Part shown: positions 35,890-44,622 of the stretch, one piece after another
How positions within the stretch are numbered: position 1 is the stretch's first letter
Layout of the letters: each line of letters begins with the position of its first letter
Assembly: GCF_004000255.1 (NCBI RefSeq)
Contig: NZ_RCIQ01000016.1
Span: forward strand, 1-64,000
Source of the DNA: Nioella ostreopsis
GTDB lineage: Bacteria; Pseudomonadota; Alphaproteobacteria; Rhodobacterales; Rhodobacteraceae
Direction: 5' to 3'
Length of the DNA stretch: 64,000 nt
Made by a program: the position numbers and the translations under genes
The notes under the pieces: generated by a model
Database searches by the model: none
Seen by the model: the letters and a program-made list of their open reading frames with translations, nothing else
Told to the model about the DNA's origin: nothing

Positions 35890-35922
35890 GGTGTACAGGG
35901 GGTGTACAGGGGGTGTACGGGG
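35890..35922 (+). repeat. Three tandem copies of an 11-bp unit upstream of gpmI
   Basis: ggtgtacaggg at 35890-35900 and 35901-35911, then ggtgtacgggg at 35912-35922. The period is about one helical turn, so all copies face the same side of the DNA. It sits 107 bases before the gpmI start. Confidence 0.7.
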
Positions 35923-36028
35923 GGCACCCCCCTCTTTCGGGGCGGGTTCCGAAGCCGCCCGGTAGGGATTGCGTGTGCCTCCCGGCGGGCCTAGAACGCG
36001 GGGGAGCGTTGTGAAAAAGGGGTCTCTC

Positions 36029-37546
36029 ATGGCCGTGCCCAAACCTGTCGTCCTGTGCATTCTCGATGGTTGGGGTCTGGCACCAGATGGGCCGGGAAAT
36101 GCCCCCTCCCTCGCTGCAACCCCTTGTTTTGACAGGCTTATGGCGACCTGCCCGAACGCCACGCTGATCACCTACGGGCCTGATGTGGGCCTGCCCACGG
36201 GGCAGATGGGCAACTCCGAAGTGGGCCACACCAATATCGGTGCGGGGCGTGTCGTGGCGATGGATCTGGGGCAGATTGACCTTGCGATCGAGGATGGCAG
36301 CTACAGAGAGCGCCCCGCTTTGTTGCAATTCATTGAAAAGATGAAGAAAACCGGCGGTGTTGCGCATGTCTCCGGCCTCACCAGCCCCGGCGGTGTGCAC
36401 AGCCACGAGAGCCACATCCTGGAAACCGTCCGCGCCCTGACAGATGCCGGAATTCCCGTTCAAATTCATGCGATTACAGATGGTCGCGACGTCGCCCCAC
36501 GGTCCGCAATCGAGACCGTCGCAGCCTTTGACGCCGCTTTGCCCGATGGCGCCCTTATCGGCAGTCTGATCGGTCGCTACTACGCCATGGACCGCGACAA
36601 CCGGTGGGAGCGGGTGCAGCAGGGCTATGACCTTGTTATTGAAGGGAAAGGCCACGAAGCCGCCAGTGCCGAGGCCGCCATTCAGGCCGCCTATGAACGG
36701 GGCGAGAACGACGAATTCATCACCGCGACGCGGATTGCTGGCTACCAGCAGCCCAAGAACGGCGACGGCCTTCTGTTCCTCAACTTCCGCGCCGATCGCG
36801 CGCGGGAAATCCTTGCCGCGCTGGCCGATCCGACATTCGTTGAATTCGACATTTCCACCCGCCCCAACTGGGCTGCGACCTGCGGGATGGTGGAATATTC
36901 CGATCGGCACAACGCCTATCTCGACGTGATCTTTCCCAAGCAGGATATCGTCAACACTCTGGCTGAATGGGTCGCCAGCCATGGCCGCACCCAGTTCCAT
37001 ATCGCGGAAACCGAGAAATATCCGCATGTCACCTTCTTCCTCAATGGCGGCAAGGAAGACCCGGTCGAAGGCGAAGACCGCTACATGCCGAAATCGCCAA
37101 AGGTCGCGACCTATGATCTGCAGCCGGAGATGTCGGCGGGCGAGGTGACAGCGCATCTCGTGGACGCAATCGAGAAGCAATACGATCTGATCGTCGTGAA
37201 TTTCGCCAATCCCGACATGGTGGGGCATACCGGCATCATCCCCGCTGCCGTGAAGGCTTGTGAAGCGGTTGACCAGGGGCTCAGTGCGGCGGTTGCGGCG
37301 CTGGAGAAGGTGGGTGGCGCGATGATCGTCACGGCGGATCATGGCAATTGCGACATGATGATCGACCCGGAAACCGGCGGGCCGCACACCGCGCATACGC
37401 TGAACCCGGTGCCGGTGATCCTGTTTGGCGGGCCGGAGGGCGTGACCATGCAGGACGGGCGGCTGGCCGATCTGGCACCCACTGTGCTGAAGCTGATGCA
37501 GCTCGACCCCCCTGCCGAAATGACTGGAAAGTGCCTGTTTGCATGA
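36029..37546 (+). CDS. gpmI: 2,3-bisphosphoglycerate-independent phosphoglycerate mutase
   Basis: This 505-aa glycolytic and gluconeogenic enzyme with two Mn ions interconverts 3- and 2-phosphoglycerate through a phosphoserine. Seen: VVLCILDGWGLAPDGPGNAP (metal ligands), the nucleophile serine in QMGNSEVGHTNIGAGR, SGLTSPGGVHSHESHI, ITDGRDVAPRSA, and the C-terminal metal motif VTADHGNCDMM. The start ATG 36029 follows AAGGGG. The stop overlaps the envC start (ATGA), beginning a run gpmI-envC-ctpA-rppH in which central metabolism and wall-remodelling genes share transcription. Confidence 0.97.
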   Translation: MAVPKPVVLCILDGWGLAPDGPGNAPSLAATPCFDRLMATCPNATLITYGPDVGLPTGQMGNSEVGHTNIGAGRVVAMDLGQIDLAIEDGSYRERPALLQFIEKMKKTGGVAHVSGLTSPGGVHSHESHILETVRALTDAGIPVQIHAITDGRDVAPRSAIETVAAFDAALPDGALIGSLIGRYYAMDRDNRWERVQQGYDLVIEGKGHEAASAEAAIQAAYERGENDEFITATRIAGYQQPKNGDGLLFLNFRADRAREILAALADPTFVEFDISTRPNWAATCGMVEYSDRHNAYLDVIFPKQDIVNTLAEWVASHGRTQFHIAETEKYPHVTFFLNGGKEDPVEGEDRYMPKSPKVATYDLQPEMSAGEVTAHLVDAIEKQYDLIVVNFANPDMVGHTGIIPAAVKACEAVDQGLSAAVAALEKVGGAMIVTADHGNCDMMIDPETGGPHTAHTLNPVPVILFGGPEGVTMQDGRLADLAPTVLKLMQLDPPAEMTGKCLFA

Positions 37547-38679
37547 GGCTGATGGCGCTGATCACGGCGCTTTGTGCCTATGGTTCTGCAGCATTCGCGC
37601 AGACGAACGACCCTGCCTTGACCGCGCAACGTGCGGCGCAGATGCTGGAACGCGCGGCCCTGACCATGGCCGAGGCCGACGACGCCCGCGACCGGGTCGA
37701 TGCGCTGACGGAAACGATCCGTGCCTATGAGGAAGGCCTGTCGGCCCTGCGCGAAGGCATGCGGCGGGCGGCGATCCGGGAACAGTCGATCACGGTCGTG
37801 TTCGAGGCAGAACAGGAACGGTTGGGCCGACTTCTGGGGGTTCTGCAATCCATGCAGGCCGCGCCCGCGCCGCTTTTGCTGATCCATCCGGGTGGCCCCG
37901 TGGGCACCGCGCGGTCCGGCATGATCGTGTCAGAGGTCACCCCGGCCGTTGCCGCCGAAGCCATGGAACTACGCCGCCAGTTGGAGGAACTGGCCCTGCT
38001 GCGCGCGGTTCAGGAAACCGCCGAAGACCAACTGTCCGCCGGGCTGACTGGCGTGCAGGAAGCCCGTGTTGCGCTCAGCCAGGCGATGGCCGAACGGCGT
38101 ACTTTGCCGCCGCGGTTTACCTCTGACACGGATGCGCTGCTGGAACTGACCCAAAGCGCCGAAACTCTGGATAGTTTCGCAACGGCCATTCGCGCGCTTG
38201 ACGTGATGGCCGACGCCAGCACCCGGCTGCCCTCTTTCAACGATCAGCGCGGCCAGCTTCCTCTGCCCCTTCAAGGGCGAATTCTGCGCGGCTTCAACCA
38301 GTCAGATGCGGCGGGTGTGACCCGGCCCGGTCTGATCCTTGCAGCCGAATCCCGGGCGCTTGTTTCGGCCCCGTGGCACGCGACGGTGCGCTATGCGGGG
38401 CCGCTTCTGGACTATGGCAATGTCATCATCCTTGAACCGCAAGGGGACCATCTGCTGATTCTCGCAGGGCTGGGAGAGCTGTTCGTAAGGGCCGGGGACC
38501 TGCTGGCATCGGGTGATCCCGTCGGTTTGATGGGCGGTGAAGCGCCAAACCGCGAAGAATTGATCGTTTCTGACCCGCTTGCGTCTGGTGGAGAGCTGTC
38601 GGAAACGCTTTATATGGAACTGAGAGAGGCCGGAGAGCCCGTGGACCCGACCGCGTGGTTTGCGACACAAGACCAGTGA
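37543..38679 (+). CDS. envC: Murein hydrolase activator EnvC-like (degenerate LytM)
   Basis: This 378-aa periplasmic protein has a signal peptide ending AAFAQ, long coiled coils at about residues 20-230 (QAAQMLERAALTMAEADDARDRVDALTETIRAYEEGL, in two heptad blocks), and a C-terminal LytM/M23 fold at about 265-370. The LytM catalytic residues are not present: there is no H-x-H zinc motif in the VRYAGPLLDYGNVIILEPQGDHLLILAGL region. That is what EnvC proteins show: they activate amidases at the division site rather than cut peptidoglycan themselves. It overlaps gpmI by four bases and is followed by ctpA. Confidence 0.88.
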   Translation: MRLMALITALCAYGSAAFAQTNDPALTAQRAAQMLERAALTMAEADDARDRVDALTETIRAYEEGLSALREGMRRAAIREQSITVVFEAEQERLGRLLGVLQSMQAAPAPLLLIHPGGPVGTARSGMIVSEVTPAVAAEAMELRRQLEELALLRAVQETAEDQLSAGLTGVQEARVALSQAMAERRTLPPRFTSDTDALLELTQSAETLDSFATAIRALDVMADASTRLPSFNDQRGQLPLPLQGRILRGFNQSDAAGVTRPGLILAAESRALVSAPWHATVRYAGPLLDYGNVIILEPQGDHLLILAGLGELFVRAGDLLASGDPVGLMGGEAPNREELIVSDPLASGGELSETLYMELREAGEPVDPTAWFATQDQ

Positions 38680-38691
38680 GGATTTGAGAAA

Positions 38692-40011
38692 ATGAGAAAG
38701 TTCATGATGGCGGCCCTCGGCGGCACCGCGGCGGGTATTCTGCTGACCACCCAAGTCGCCGGCCCCCTGATCGCCCAGGAGAACATTCGCAACTCGACCG
38801 TTTACGAACAGCTCGACCTGTTCGGCGATGTGTTCGAGCGGATCCGCACCTACTATGTCGAAGACGTGGACGAGGCGGAACTGATCGAGGCCGCGATCAA
38901 CGGCATGCTGATGTCGCTTGACCCGCACAGCTCTTACCTGCCGCCGAGCGACTATGAATCCATGCAGACCCATACGCGGGGCGAATTCGGCGGCCTTGGC
39001 ATCGAGGTGACGCAGGAAGAGGGCTTCGTCAGGGTCATCACCCCGATGGATGACACCCCCGCCATGGAAGCGGGCGTCGAGGCCGGTGATTTCATCACCC
39101 ATGTGGACGGGGTCACGCTGCTTGGCCTGACCCTGGAAGATGCCGTCGACATGATGCGCGGTGAAATCGGATCTGAAATCGTGCTGACCATCGTGCGTGA
39201 AGGCGAGGATGAACCCTTCGACATCACCATCGTGCGCGACCGAATCCGCCTGACCGCCGTGCGTCACCGTCTGGAAGGCAACACCGCCATTCTTCGGATC
39301 GCCAGCTTTACCGAACAGACCTATCCGAACCTGCGCGACGGGCTGGAAGAGATGATCGCAGAGGTCGGCGGGATCGAGAACCTGGAAGGCGTGGTTCTGG
39401 ACCTGCGCAACAACCCCGGCGGGCTGCTGACCCAGGCCATTCGCGTCTCGGACGCGTTCCTTGACCAGGGCGAGATCGTGTCGACCCGAGGCCGCAATCC
39501 CGAAGACGGCGAGCGCTATAACGCAACGCCGGGCGACCTCATTGACGGCCTGCCGATGGTGGTGCTGATCAATGGCGGCTCTGCCTCGGCCTCCGAGATC
39601 GTGGCCGGTGCACTTCAGGATCACCGCCGGGCGGTTGTCGTGGGCACCAACAGCTTCGGCAAGGGCTCGGTCCAGTCGGTGATGCCGGTGCAGGGCGATG
39701 GCGCGATGCGTCTGACCACGTCGCTCTATTTCACCCCATCGGGCCGGTCGATCCAGGCGCTTGGCGTGGCCCCCGATATCCTCGTGGAACAGCGCGAAGT
39801 GGGTGAGGTCGAGGATAATGGCCGTCCGCAGCGTACCGAGGCCGGACTGCGCGGGGCCCTGTCCAACGCGACCCTGACCGAGGATGAAATCCGCCAGTTG
39901 GAGGAAGAACAGGAACAGGCCCGCGCCACCGCCGAACTGCGCGCGCAGGACTATCAGCTGGCCTATGCCATCGACATCCTGCACGGCCTGAACGCCCTGC
40001 GTCCCCGCTAA
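38692..40011 (+). CDS. ctpA: Carboxy-terminal processing protease CtpA (S41)
   Basis: This 439-aa periplasmic serine protease is anchored or exported by an N-terminal segment (FMMAALGGTAAGILLTTQVAG). A PDZ domain at about residues 95-175 (GGLGIEVTQEEGFVRVITPMDDTPAMEAG) is followed by the S41 core, with catalytic Ser in NGGSASASEIVAGAL and Lys in NSFGKGSVQSV. The C-terminal region is a Glu/Gln-rich helix. In bacteria these proteases trim periplasmic and murein-associated proteins. It lies 12 bases behind envC and 15 bases before rppH. Normal length. Confidence 0.95.
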   Translation: MRKFMMAALGGTAAGILLTTQVAGPLIAQENIRNSTVYEQLDLFGDVFERIRTYYVEDVDEAELIEAAINGMLMSLDPHSSYLPPSDYESMQTHTRGEFGGLGIEVTQEEGFVRVITPMDDTPAMEAGVEAGDFITHVDGVTLLGLTLEDAVDMMRGEIGSEIVLTIVREGEDEPFDITIVRDRIRLTAVRHRLEGNTAILRIASFTEQTYPNLRDGLEEMIAEVGGIENLEGVVLDLRNNPGGLLTQAIRVSDAFLDQGEIVSTRGRNPEDGERYNATPGDLIDGLPMVVLINGGSASASEIVAGALQDHRRAVVVGTNSFGKGSVQSVMPVQGDGAMRLTTSLYFTPSGRSIQALGVAPDILVEQREVGEVEDNGRPQRTEAGLRGALSNATLTEDEIRQLEEEQEQARATAELRAQDYQLAYAIDILHGLNALRPR

Positions 40012-40026
40012 GGGGGCGCGGGTCCA

Positions 40027-40506
40027 ATGACTCCCGAAAACCTGGCAAAGCTGCCCTATCGGCCCTGCGTCGGCGTGGTTCTGATCAACCGCGCCGGGCA
40101 GGTTTTTGCCGGACAGCGCGCCGATATGGATGTGCCCGCGTGGCAGATGCCTCAAGGCGGCGTCGACAAGGGCGAGGAGCCAGAGGCCGCCGCCCGGCGC
40201 GAGTTGCTGGAGGAGACCGGCGTTTCGTCTGACCATGTGACGCTGGTGGCGCGGACCGCCGACTGGCTGCCCTATGATTTCCCGTCCGAGATTGCCGGGA
40301 AGAGGTGGGGCGGCAAGTTTCGCGGCCAGAAACAGATGTGGTTTCTGATGCGGCTGGATGCGCCCGATGAGGTGATCGACCTGTCCTACAAGGATATCGA
40401 GTTCTCCGACTGGCGCTGGATGGACCCCACTGCGCTGCTGGAAACCATCGTGGAATTCAAGCGCCCGATCTATCAGGCGGTCCTGTCGGAGTTCGGGCTG
40501 GTGTGA
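40027..40506 (+). CDS. rppH: RNA pyrophosphohydrolase RppH (Nudix)
   Basis: This 159-aa Nudix hydrolase removes pyrophosphate from 5' ends of RNAs and so primes them for RNase E decay; some family members act on dinucleoside polyphosphates. The Nudix box GGVDKGEEPEAAARRELLEETGV is seen in full, split here by residues of the family pattern GX5EX7REUXEEXGU. The N-terminal YRPCVGVVLINRAG and the C-terminal EFSDWRWMDP are typical of RppH/NudH. It is the last gene of the gpmI-envC-ctpA-rppH run. Confidence 0.95.
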   Translation: MTPENLAKLPYRPCVGVVLINRAGQVFAGQRADMDVPAWQMPQGGVDKGEEPEAAARRELLEETGVSSDHVTLVARTADWLPYDFPSEIAGKRWGGKFRGQKQMWFLMRLDAPDEVIDLSYKDIEFSDWRWMDPTALLETIVEFKRPIYQAVLSEFGLV

Positions 40507-40554
40507 ACACGGCCCCGCTCGTGCTATCCTGACCGCCCCTTGCCGGAGGCCGCC

Positions 40555-41052
40555 ATGATCCACCGCCTGCTTCTGACCCTTGCCATCCTCGCTGCAACAA
40601 CCGGCCCCGCGCTGTCCCTGTCCTGCGCCTATCTCGACGCCGCCGCGATGTACCAGCAGGCCGCCGAGGCCAGCACGCGCTATGTGATCGTGCACGGGGC
40701 CTTCCTGCGCAATGGGCCGGATGTGCCTTTGCCGCCCGATACCGACGACCCGGACACACCGCCGCCCTACAGCGTCGAGATGCTGTTCTACGGCGATCTC
40801 GGCAGCCGTGTCGGCTTTCGCACGCCGGTGGAACTGGAGGTGACAGTGCGGGTGAACTGCGTGCTCAGCTGGTGTGGTTCCCCGCCCGAAGAGGGGCGCG
40901 AGGTGCTGGCCTTCCTGAGGGTGGATGAGGACCGTCAGTACCACCTCGGCATCGGCCCCTGTCCGGGTTGGGTGATTTACAACCCGTCACAGCAGGACCT
41001 CGACCAGATCACCGCCTGCATGCGGGGCGAGACCTGCGAGGCCGGGCGGTAG
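40555..41052 (+). CDS. Secreted cysteine-rich protein of unknown function
   Basis: This 165-aa protein has a signal peptide (HRLLLTLAILAATTGPALSLS) and a mature part with six cysteines (SCAYL, NCVLSWCG, PCPGW, ACMRGETCE) that may form disulfides in the periplasm. No recognised domain. The start ATG 40555 has GGAGG at good spacing. It lies 48 bases after rppH in the same direction. A perfect 20-bp palindrome follows just behind the stop. The function is unknown. Confidence 0.7.
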   Translation: MIHRLLLTLAILAATTGPALSLSCAYLDAAAMYQQAAEASTRYVIVHGAFLRNGPDVPLPPDTDDPDTPPPYSVEMLFYGDLGSRVGFRTPVELEVTVRVNCVLSWCGSPPEEGREVLAFLRVDEDRQYHLGIGPCPGWVIYNPSQQDLDQITACMRGETCEAGR

Positions 41053-41053
41053 G

Positions 41054-41073
41054 AAGGCCTTTCGAAAGGCCTT
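41054..41073. repeat. Perfect 20-bp palindrome
   Basis: aaggcctttcgaaaggcctt reads the same on both strands and lies two bases after a stop codon. There is no loop and only a short T run after it (cttt), so a terminator role is weak; it may be a protein-binding site or a chance cruciform. Confidence 0.5.
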
Positions 41074-41153
41074 TGCCGCGCGCCGGTGATGTTGGCCCGA
41101 TCCTCATATGGAACGGCACATGAAGAGCCCGTCGTTGCAGGTACTCCAAATGA

Positions 41154-41168
41154 GAACAAAAGGTGAAT
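41154..41168 (+). promoter_or_regulatory. LexA (SOS) box upstream of dnaE2
   Basis: gaac-aaaaggt-gaat matches the alphaproteobacterial SOS box GAAC-N7-GAAC at seven of eight fixed positions. It ends 15 bases before the ATG of dnaE2, a classic LexA-regulated gene. A weaker GAAC-N7-GAAG lies at 41111-41125. Confidence 0.65.
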
Positions 41169-41183
41169 ATACTACCCAACACC

Positions 41184-44129
41184 ATGGGATTCGCAGAGCT
41201 CTCCATCACCTCCAACTTCACCTTCCTGACGGGAGGATCGCACCCCGAGGAGTATGCGCGCCGCGCGGCCCTGCTGGGGCTGGAGGCCATTGCGATTGCC
41301 GATGAAAACTCGGTCGCCGGGATCGTGCGCGCCTGGTCCGAGCTGAAGGAGATCAAACGCCAGATCGCCGAGCGGCAAGCGGCGGACAAAGATCCGATCG
41401 GTCCCCCGAAACCGGCCCATCTGCCCGATCCGCCCCGCGCGCCGATCTTCCATCTGCCCCGCCTTCTGCCTGCTGCAAGGCTGGTTCTGCGAGAGGGGCT
41501 GACGCTCACCGCCCTGCCCCGGGACCGGCGCGGATGGGCGAACCTCTGCCGGATGCTGTCGGCGGGCCGGTTGCGGACCGGGAAAGGCTCTTGCGATCTG
41601 GGCCTTCCCGACCTCTGGCAATTCGCCGACGGGTTGGAACTGCTCCTCCACGGCCCGGCCCACATCCTGACCCATCCGCGCGGCGCGGGCGATTGGTGGG
41701 CGCAGGCGAAACAGGTCACGCGCCGCCTTGGCCCCGCCTGTCACCTGCTGATGGCCCCCGCCTATGACGGGCATGACCGGCTGCGCTTTGAGCGGCTGAC
41801 CCGGCTGGCGGGGCAGTTGCGCATCCCCACCGTCGCCTCTGCCGCACCGATCATGCATCACGGGGCGCGGCGCAGGCTGACCGATGTGCTGACCTGTATT
41901 CGCCTCGGCATCCGGGTGGAGGATCTGGGCACGAAAGCGCAGGCCAATGCCGAGCAGCGCCTGCGCGGCGAGGGAGAGACACGCCGGATTTTCGCAGGGT
42001 TCGAGGATGCCGTGGACCGGACCACCGAGATCGCCGCGCGCTGCCGTTTCGACATCGGGTCGCTGCGCTATGAATACCCGTCCGAGATCAGCGGCGGGGA
42101 AACCGCGTCGGAACGGCTGGAACGGCTGGCGCGGGCCGGGCTGAAATGGCGCTACCCCTCCGGCGCGCCGGATCGCGCGGTGAAGATGCTGGAGCATGAG
42201 CTGCGGCTGATCGCCAAGCTTGGGTATGAGCCCTATTTCCTGACCGTCCACGATATCGTCGCCTTCGCCCGGTCGCGCGGCATCCTGTGCCAGGGGCGCG
42301 GGTCTGCGGCCAATTCCATCACCTGTTATTGCCTCGGCGTGACTTCGGTTTCCCCTGAGGTGGGCACCATGGTCTTCGAACGTTTCGTTTCCGAAGCCCG
42401 CGACGAACCCCCCGATATCGACGTGGATTTCGAACATGAACGGCGCGAGGAGGTGATCCAGCATATCTACGAACGCTACGGCCGCCACCGCGCCGGGCTC
42501 TGCGCGACGGTGATCCATTATCGCGGCAAGCGGGCGGTGCGCGAGGTGGGCCGCGCCATGGGGCTGAGCGAAGACATCCTCGGCGCGCTGTCGTCGCAAA
42601 TCTGGGGCTGGGGCAGCAGCCGCGACATGGCCGATCAACGGATGCGCGAACTTGGCCTCGACCCCACCGAACCGCGCCTGCGCCAGACCATGGCCTTGGT
42701 GCGCGAAATTCAGGGGTTTCCCCGGCATCTCAGCCAACATGTTGGCGGTTTCATCGTGACCGAGGGGCGGCTTGATGAACTGGTGCCCATTGAAAACGCC
42801 ACGATGGAGGATCGCACCGTCATCTGCTGGGACAAGGACGATATCGACGCTTTGGGCATCCTCAAGGTCGATGTGCTGGCGCTTGGCATGCTGACCTGCA
42901 TCCGCAAGGCCTTTGATCTGATCGAGCGTCACCACCAGACCGACTATACCCTCGCCACCCTGCCGCCCGAGGATCCGGCGGTCTATGACATGCTGTGCAA
43001 GGCGGACTCGCTTGGCGTCTTCCAGGTCGAATCCCGCGCGCAGATGAATTTCCTGCCCCGGATGCGGCCGCGCTGTTTCTATGACCTCGTCATTCAGGTC
43101 GCCATCATCCGCCCCGGCCCCATTCAGGGCGATATGGTGCACCCGTTCATCCGGCGCCGGAACGGGGAAGAGCAGGTCAGTTTCCCCTCGGACGAGTTGG
43201 GCGCGGTTCTGGGCAAGACGCTTGGCGTGCCGCTTTTCCAGGAACAGGCGATGCAGATCGCCATCATCGGCGCAGGCTTCACCCCCGATCAGGCGGACCG
43301 GCTGCGGCGGTCTCTGGCCACGTTCAAGAAGCATGGCAATGTCAGCGATTTCCGCACGCTCTTCATGAAAGGTATGCGCGAACGCGGCTATGACGAGGAT
43401 TTCGCCGCGCGCTGCTTTTCGCAGATCGAGGGGTTCGGCAGTTACGGCTTCCCCGAAAGCCACGCCGCCAGCTTCGCCCTGCTGGTCTATGCCTCCAGCT
43501 GGATCAAGCGCCACCATCCCGGCATCTTCGCCTGCGCGCTGCTGAACTCGCAGCCCATGGGGTTTTACGCGCCCGCGCAGATCGTCCGCGATGCCCGCGA
43601 ACATGGGGTGCAGATCCGCCCCGTCGATATCAACAAAAGCTACTGGGACAATGTGATGGAACCCGACGGGCGCGGCGGGTTGGCGCTCAGGCTCGGGTTC
43701 AGGCAGATCCGCTCGATGCGAGAGGAGGACGCCCGCTGGCTCGCTGCAGCGCGCGGCAATGGTTACCCGGCGGTCGAGGATGTCTGGCGCCGCGCCGGTC
43801 TGTCCGCCCGCGCCTTGGCAGTGCTGGCCGAGGCCGATGCCTTCGCCGGGATTGGCCTTTCGCGGCGAGAGGCGCTTTGGGCCGCCAAGGCGCTGCTGCC
43901 CGCCGAGCCGCTACCGCTTTTCACCGGTGACATGGATGGCGAGGCGATCGAGGAACCGGAGGTCATGCTGCCCGAGATGACCGAGGGCGAACAGGTGGTG
44001 GAGGATTACGTATCCATGCGCCTGACCCTGCGGTCCCATCCGGTGGCGCTGATCCGGCATCTGCTGAGCCCGGGGCTAAGCCCGGACGCGCTGCGGAAAA
44101 GTTCGCAACCTGAAAGGGAAATGATCTAG
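41184..44129 (+). CDS. dnaE2: Error-prone DNA polymerase DnaE2 (ImuC), C-terminally short
   Basis: This 981-aa C-family polymerase performs damage-induced translesion synthesis. Seen: the PHP-like N-terminus (ELSITSNFTFLTGGSHPEEY), the palm with catalytic aspartates in PPDIDVDFEHERREEV and VDVLALGMLT, and fingers/tau-like segments (QGFPRHLSQHVGGFIVTEG). The usual C-terminal OB-fold of about 90-100 residues is absent: the frame stops shortly after SMRLTLRSHPVALIRHLL, and no remnant is found downstream. ATG 41184 is preferred over GTG 41163, because the SOS box covers the latter. The usual partners imuA and imuB are not next to it. Confidence 0.92.
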   Translation: MGFAELSITSNFTFLTGGSHPEEYARRAALLGLEAIAIADENSVAGIVRAWSELKEIKRQIAERQAADKDPIGPPKPAHLPDPPRAPIFHLPRLLPAARLVLREGLTLTALPRDRRGWANLCRMLSAGRLRTGKGSCDLGLPDLWQFADGLELLLHGPAHILTHPRGAGDWWAQAKQVTRRLGPACHLLMAPAYDGHDRLRFERLTRLAGQLRIPTVASAAPIMHHGARRRLTDVLTCIRLGIRVEDLGTKAQANAEQRLRGEGETRRIFAGFEDAVDRTTEIAARCRFDIGSLRYEYPSEISGGETASERLERLARAGLKWRYPSGAPDRAVKMLEHELRLIAKLGYEPYFLTVHDIVAFARSRGILCQGRGSAANSITCYCLGVTSVSPEVGTMVFERFVSEARDEPPDIDVDFEHERREEVIQHIYERYGRHRAGLCATVIHYRGKRAVREVGRAMGLSEDILGALSSQIWGWGSSRDMADQRMRELGLDPTEPRLRQTMALVREIQGFPRHLSQHVGGFIVTEGRLDELVPIENATMEDRTVICWDKDDIDALGILKVDVLALGMLTCIRKAFDLIERHHQTDYTLATLPPEDPAVYDMLCKADSLGVFQVESRAQMNFLPRMRPRCFYDLVIQVAIIRPGPIQGDMVHPFIRRRNGEEQVSFPSDELGAVLGKTLGVPLFQEQAMQIAIIGAGFTPDQADRLRRSLATFKKHGNVSDFRTLFMKGMRERGYDEDFAARCFSQIEGFGSYGFPESHAASFALLVYASSWIKRHHPGIFACALLNSQPMGFYAPAQIVRDAREHGVQIRPVDINKSYWDNVMEPDGRGGLALRLGFRQIRSMREEDARWLAAARGNGYPAVEDVWRRAGLSARALAVLAEADAFAGIGLSRREALWAAKALLPAEPLPLFTGDMDGEAIEEPEVMLPEMTEGEQVVEDYVSMRLTLRSHPVALIRHLLSPGLSPDALRKSSQPEREMI

Positions 44130-44130
44130 A

Positions 44131-44163
44131 GTTCCCACACGCATTTGGTGCGAAAGGGGGAAC
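44131..44163 (+). promoter_or_regulatory. Hairpin enclosing the ribosome-binding site of the YdcZ-type gene
   Basis: An outer stem gttccc (44131-44136) / gggaac (44158-44163) and an inner stem cgca / tgcg (44140-44152). The AGGGGG ribosome-binding site of the gene starting at 44165 is in the right arm, so folding would block translation. It lies just behind the dnaE2 stop. Confidence 0.45.
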
Positions 44164-44164
44164 C

Positions 44165-44608
44165 ATGTCCATTCATCTCATTGCTCTGTCACTTCTGATG
44201 GGGGCGATCATCTCGATCTACCTGCCGATGATCACCCAAACGGCGCGCATTCTTGGGTCTGGCCCGATGGCCAACGTACCGTTCTTCGCCATCGCCCTGA
44301 TCTCCTCGGTCATCATCGCCATCGCCAATGGCAGCCGCATGGAGCAGTTTCGCAGTATCGGCACCCTGCCGCTGTGGCTGCTCACTGCGGGCGTGATGAG
44401 CGCGGGCATGATCATCGGGTCCAGCTTCCTGATCCCGCGCATCGGCATCGGGGCGTTCTTCGTGCTGCTGGTGTCGGGGCAGGTCCTGGCCGGGCTGGTT
44501 TTCGGCTATTTCGGGCTGTTCGGAGTGCCCGCAAGCGACCTGACACTTGGTAAGGTTCTTGGGGCAGCGCTGGTCATTGGCGGCGTCTACCTCGTGACAT
44601 TCCGCTGA
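44165..44608 (+). CDS. DMT-superfamily YdcZ-type membrane protein
   Basis: This 147-aa integral membrane protein has five hydrophobic helices covering the whole chain. Family-like segments are LIALSLLMGAIISIYLPMITQ, PLWLLTAGVMSAGMII and FFVLLVSGQVLAGLVFGYFGLFG. The size and pattern fit the DMT_YdcZ (formerly DUF606) group, half-size drug/metabolite transporters that usually work as pairs; only one copy is seen here. The substrate is unknown. Start ATG 44165 inside an RBS hairpin context. The cupin gene follows 14 bases later. Confidence 0.8.
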   Translation: MSIHLIALSLLMGAIISIYLPMITQTARILGSGPMANVPFFAIALISSVIIAIANGSRMEQFRSIGTLPLWLLTAGVMSAGMIIGSSFLIPRIGIGAFFVLLVSGQVLAGLVFGYFGLFGVPASDLTLGKVLGAALVIGGVYLVTFR

Positions 44609-44622
44609 TTGGGAAGGACAGG

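Larger units (their letters stand above)
35369..36028. other. Long intergenic region with structured RNA candidate and tandem repeat
   Basis: 660 bases without a protein gene between the DUF2794 gene and gpmI. It holds the structured-RNA candidate and terminator at 35491-35610, and the three-copy 11-bp repeat at 35890-35922; nothing recognisable was seen in 35640-35880. The frames open here lack ribosome-binding sites. Confidence 0.6.

Noticed and set aside
38302-40944. An 880-codon open frame antisense to envC-ctpA-rppH
   Set aside because: It crosses three well-supported genes on the other strand and has shadow-type composition.
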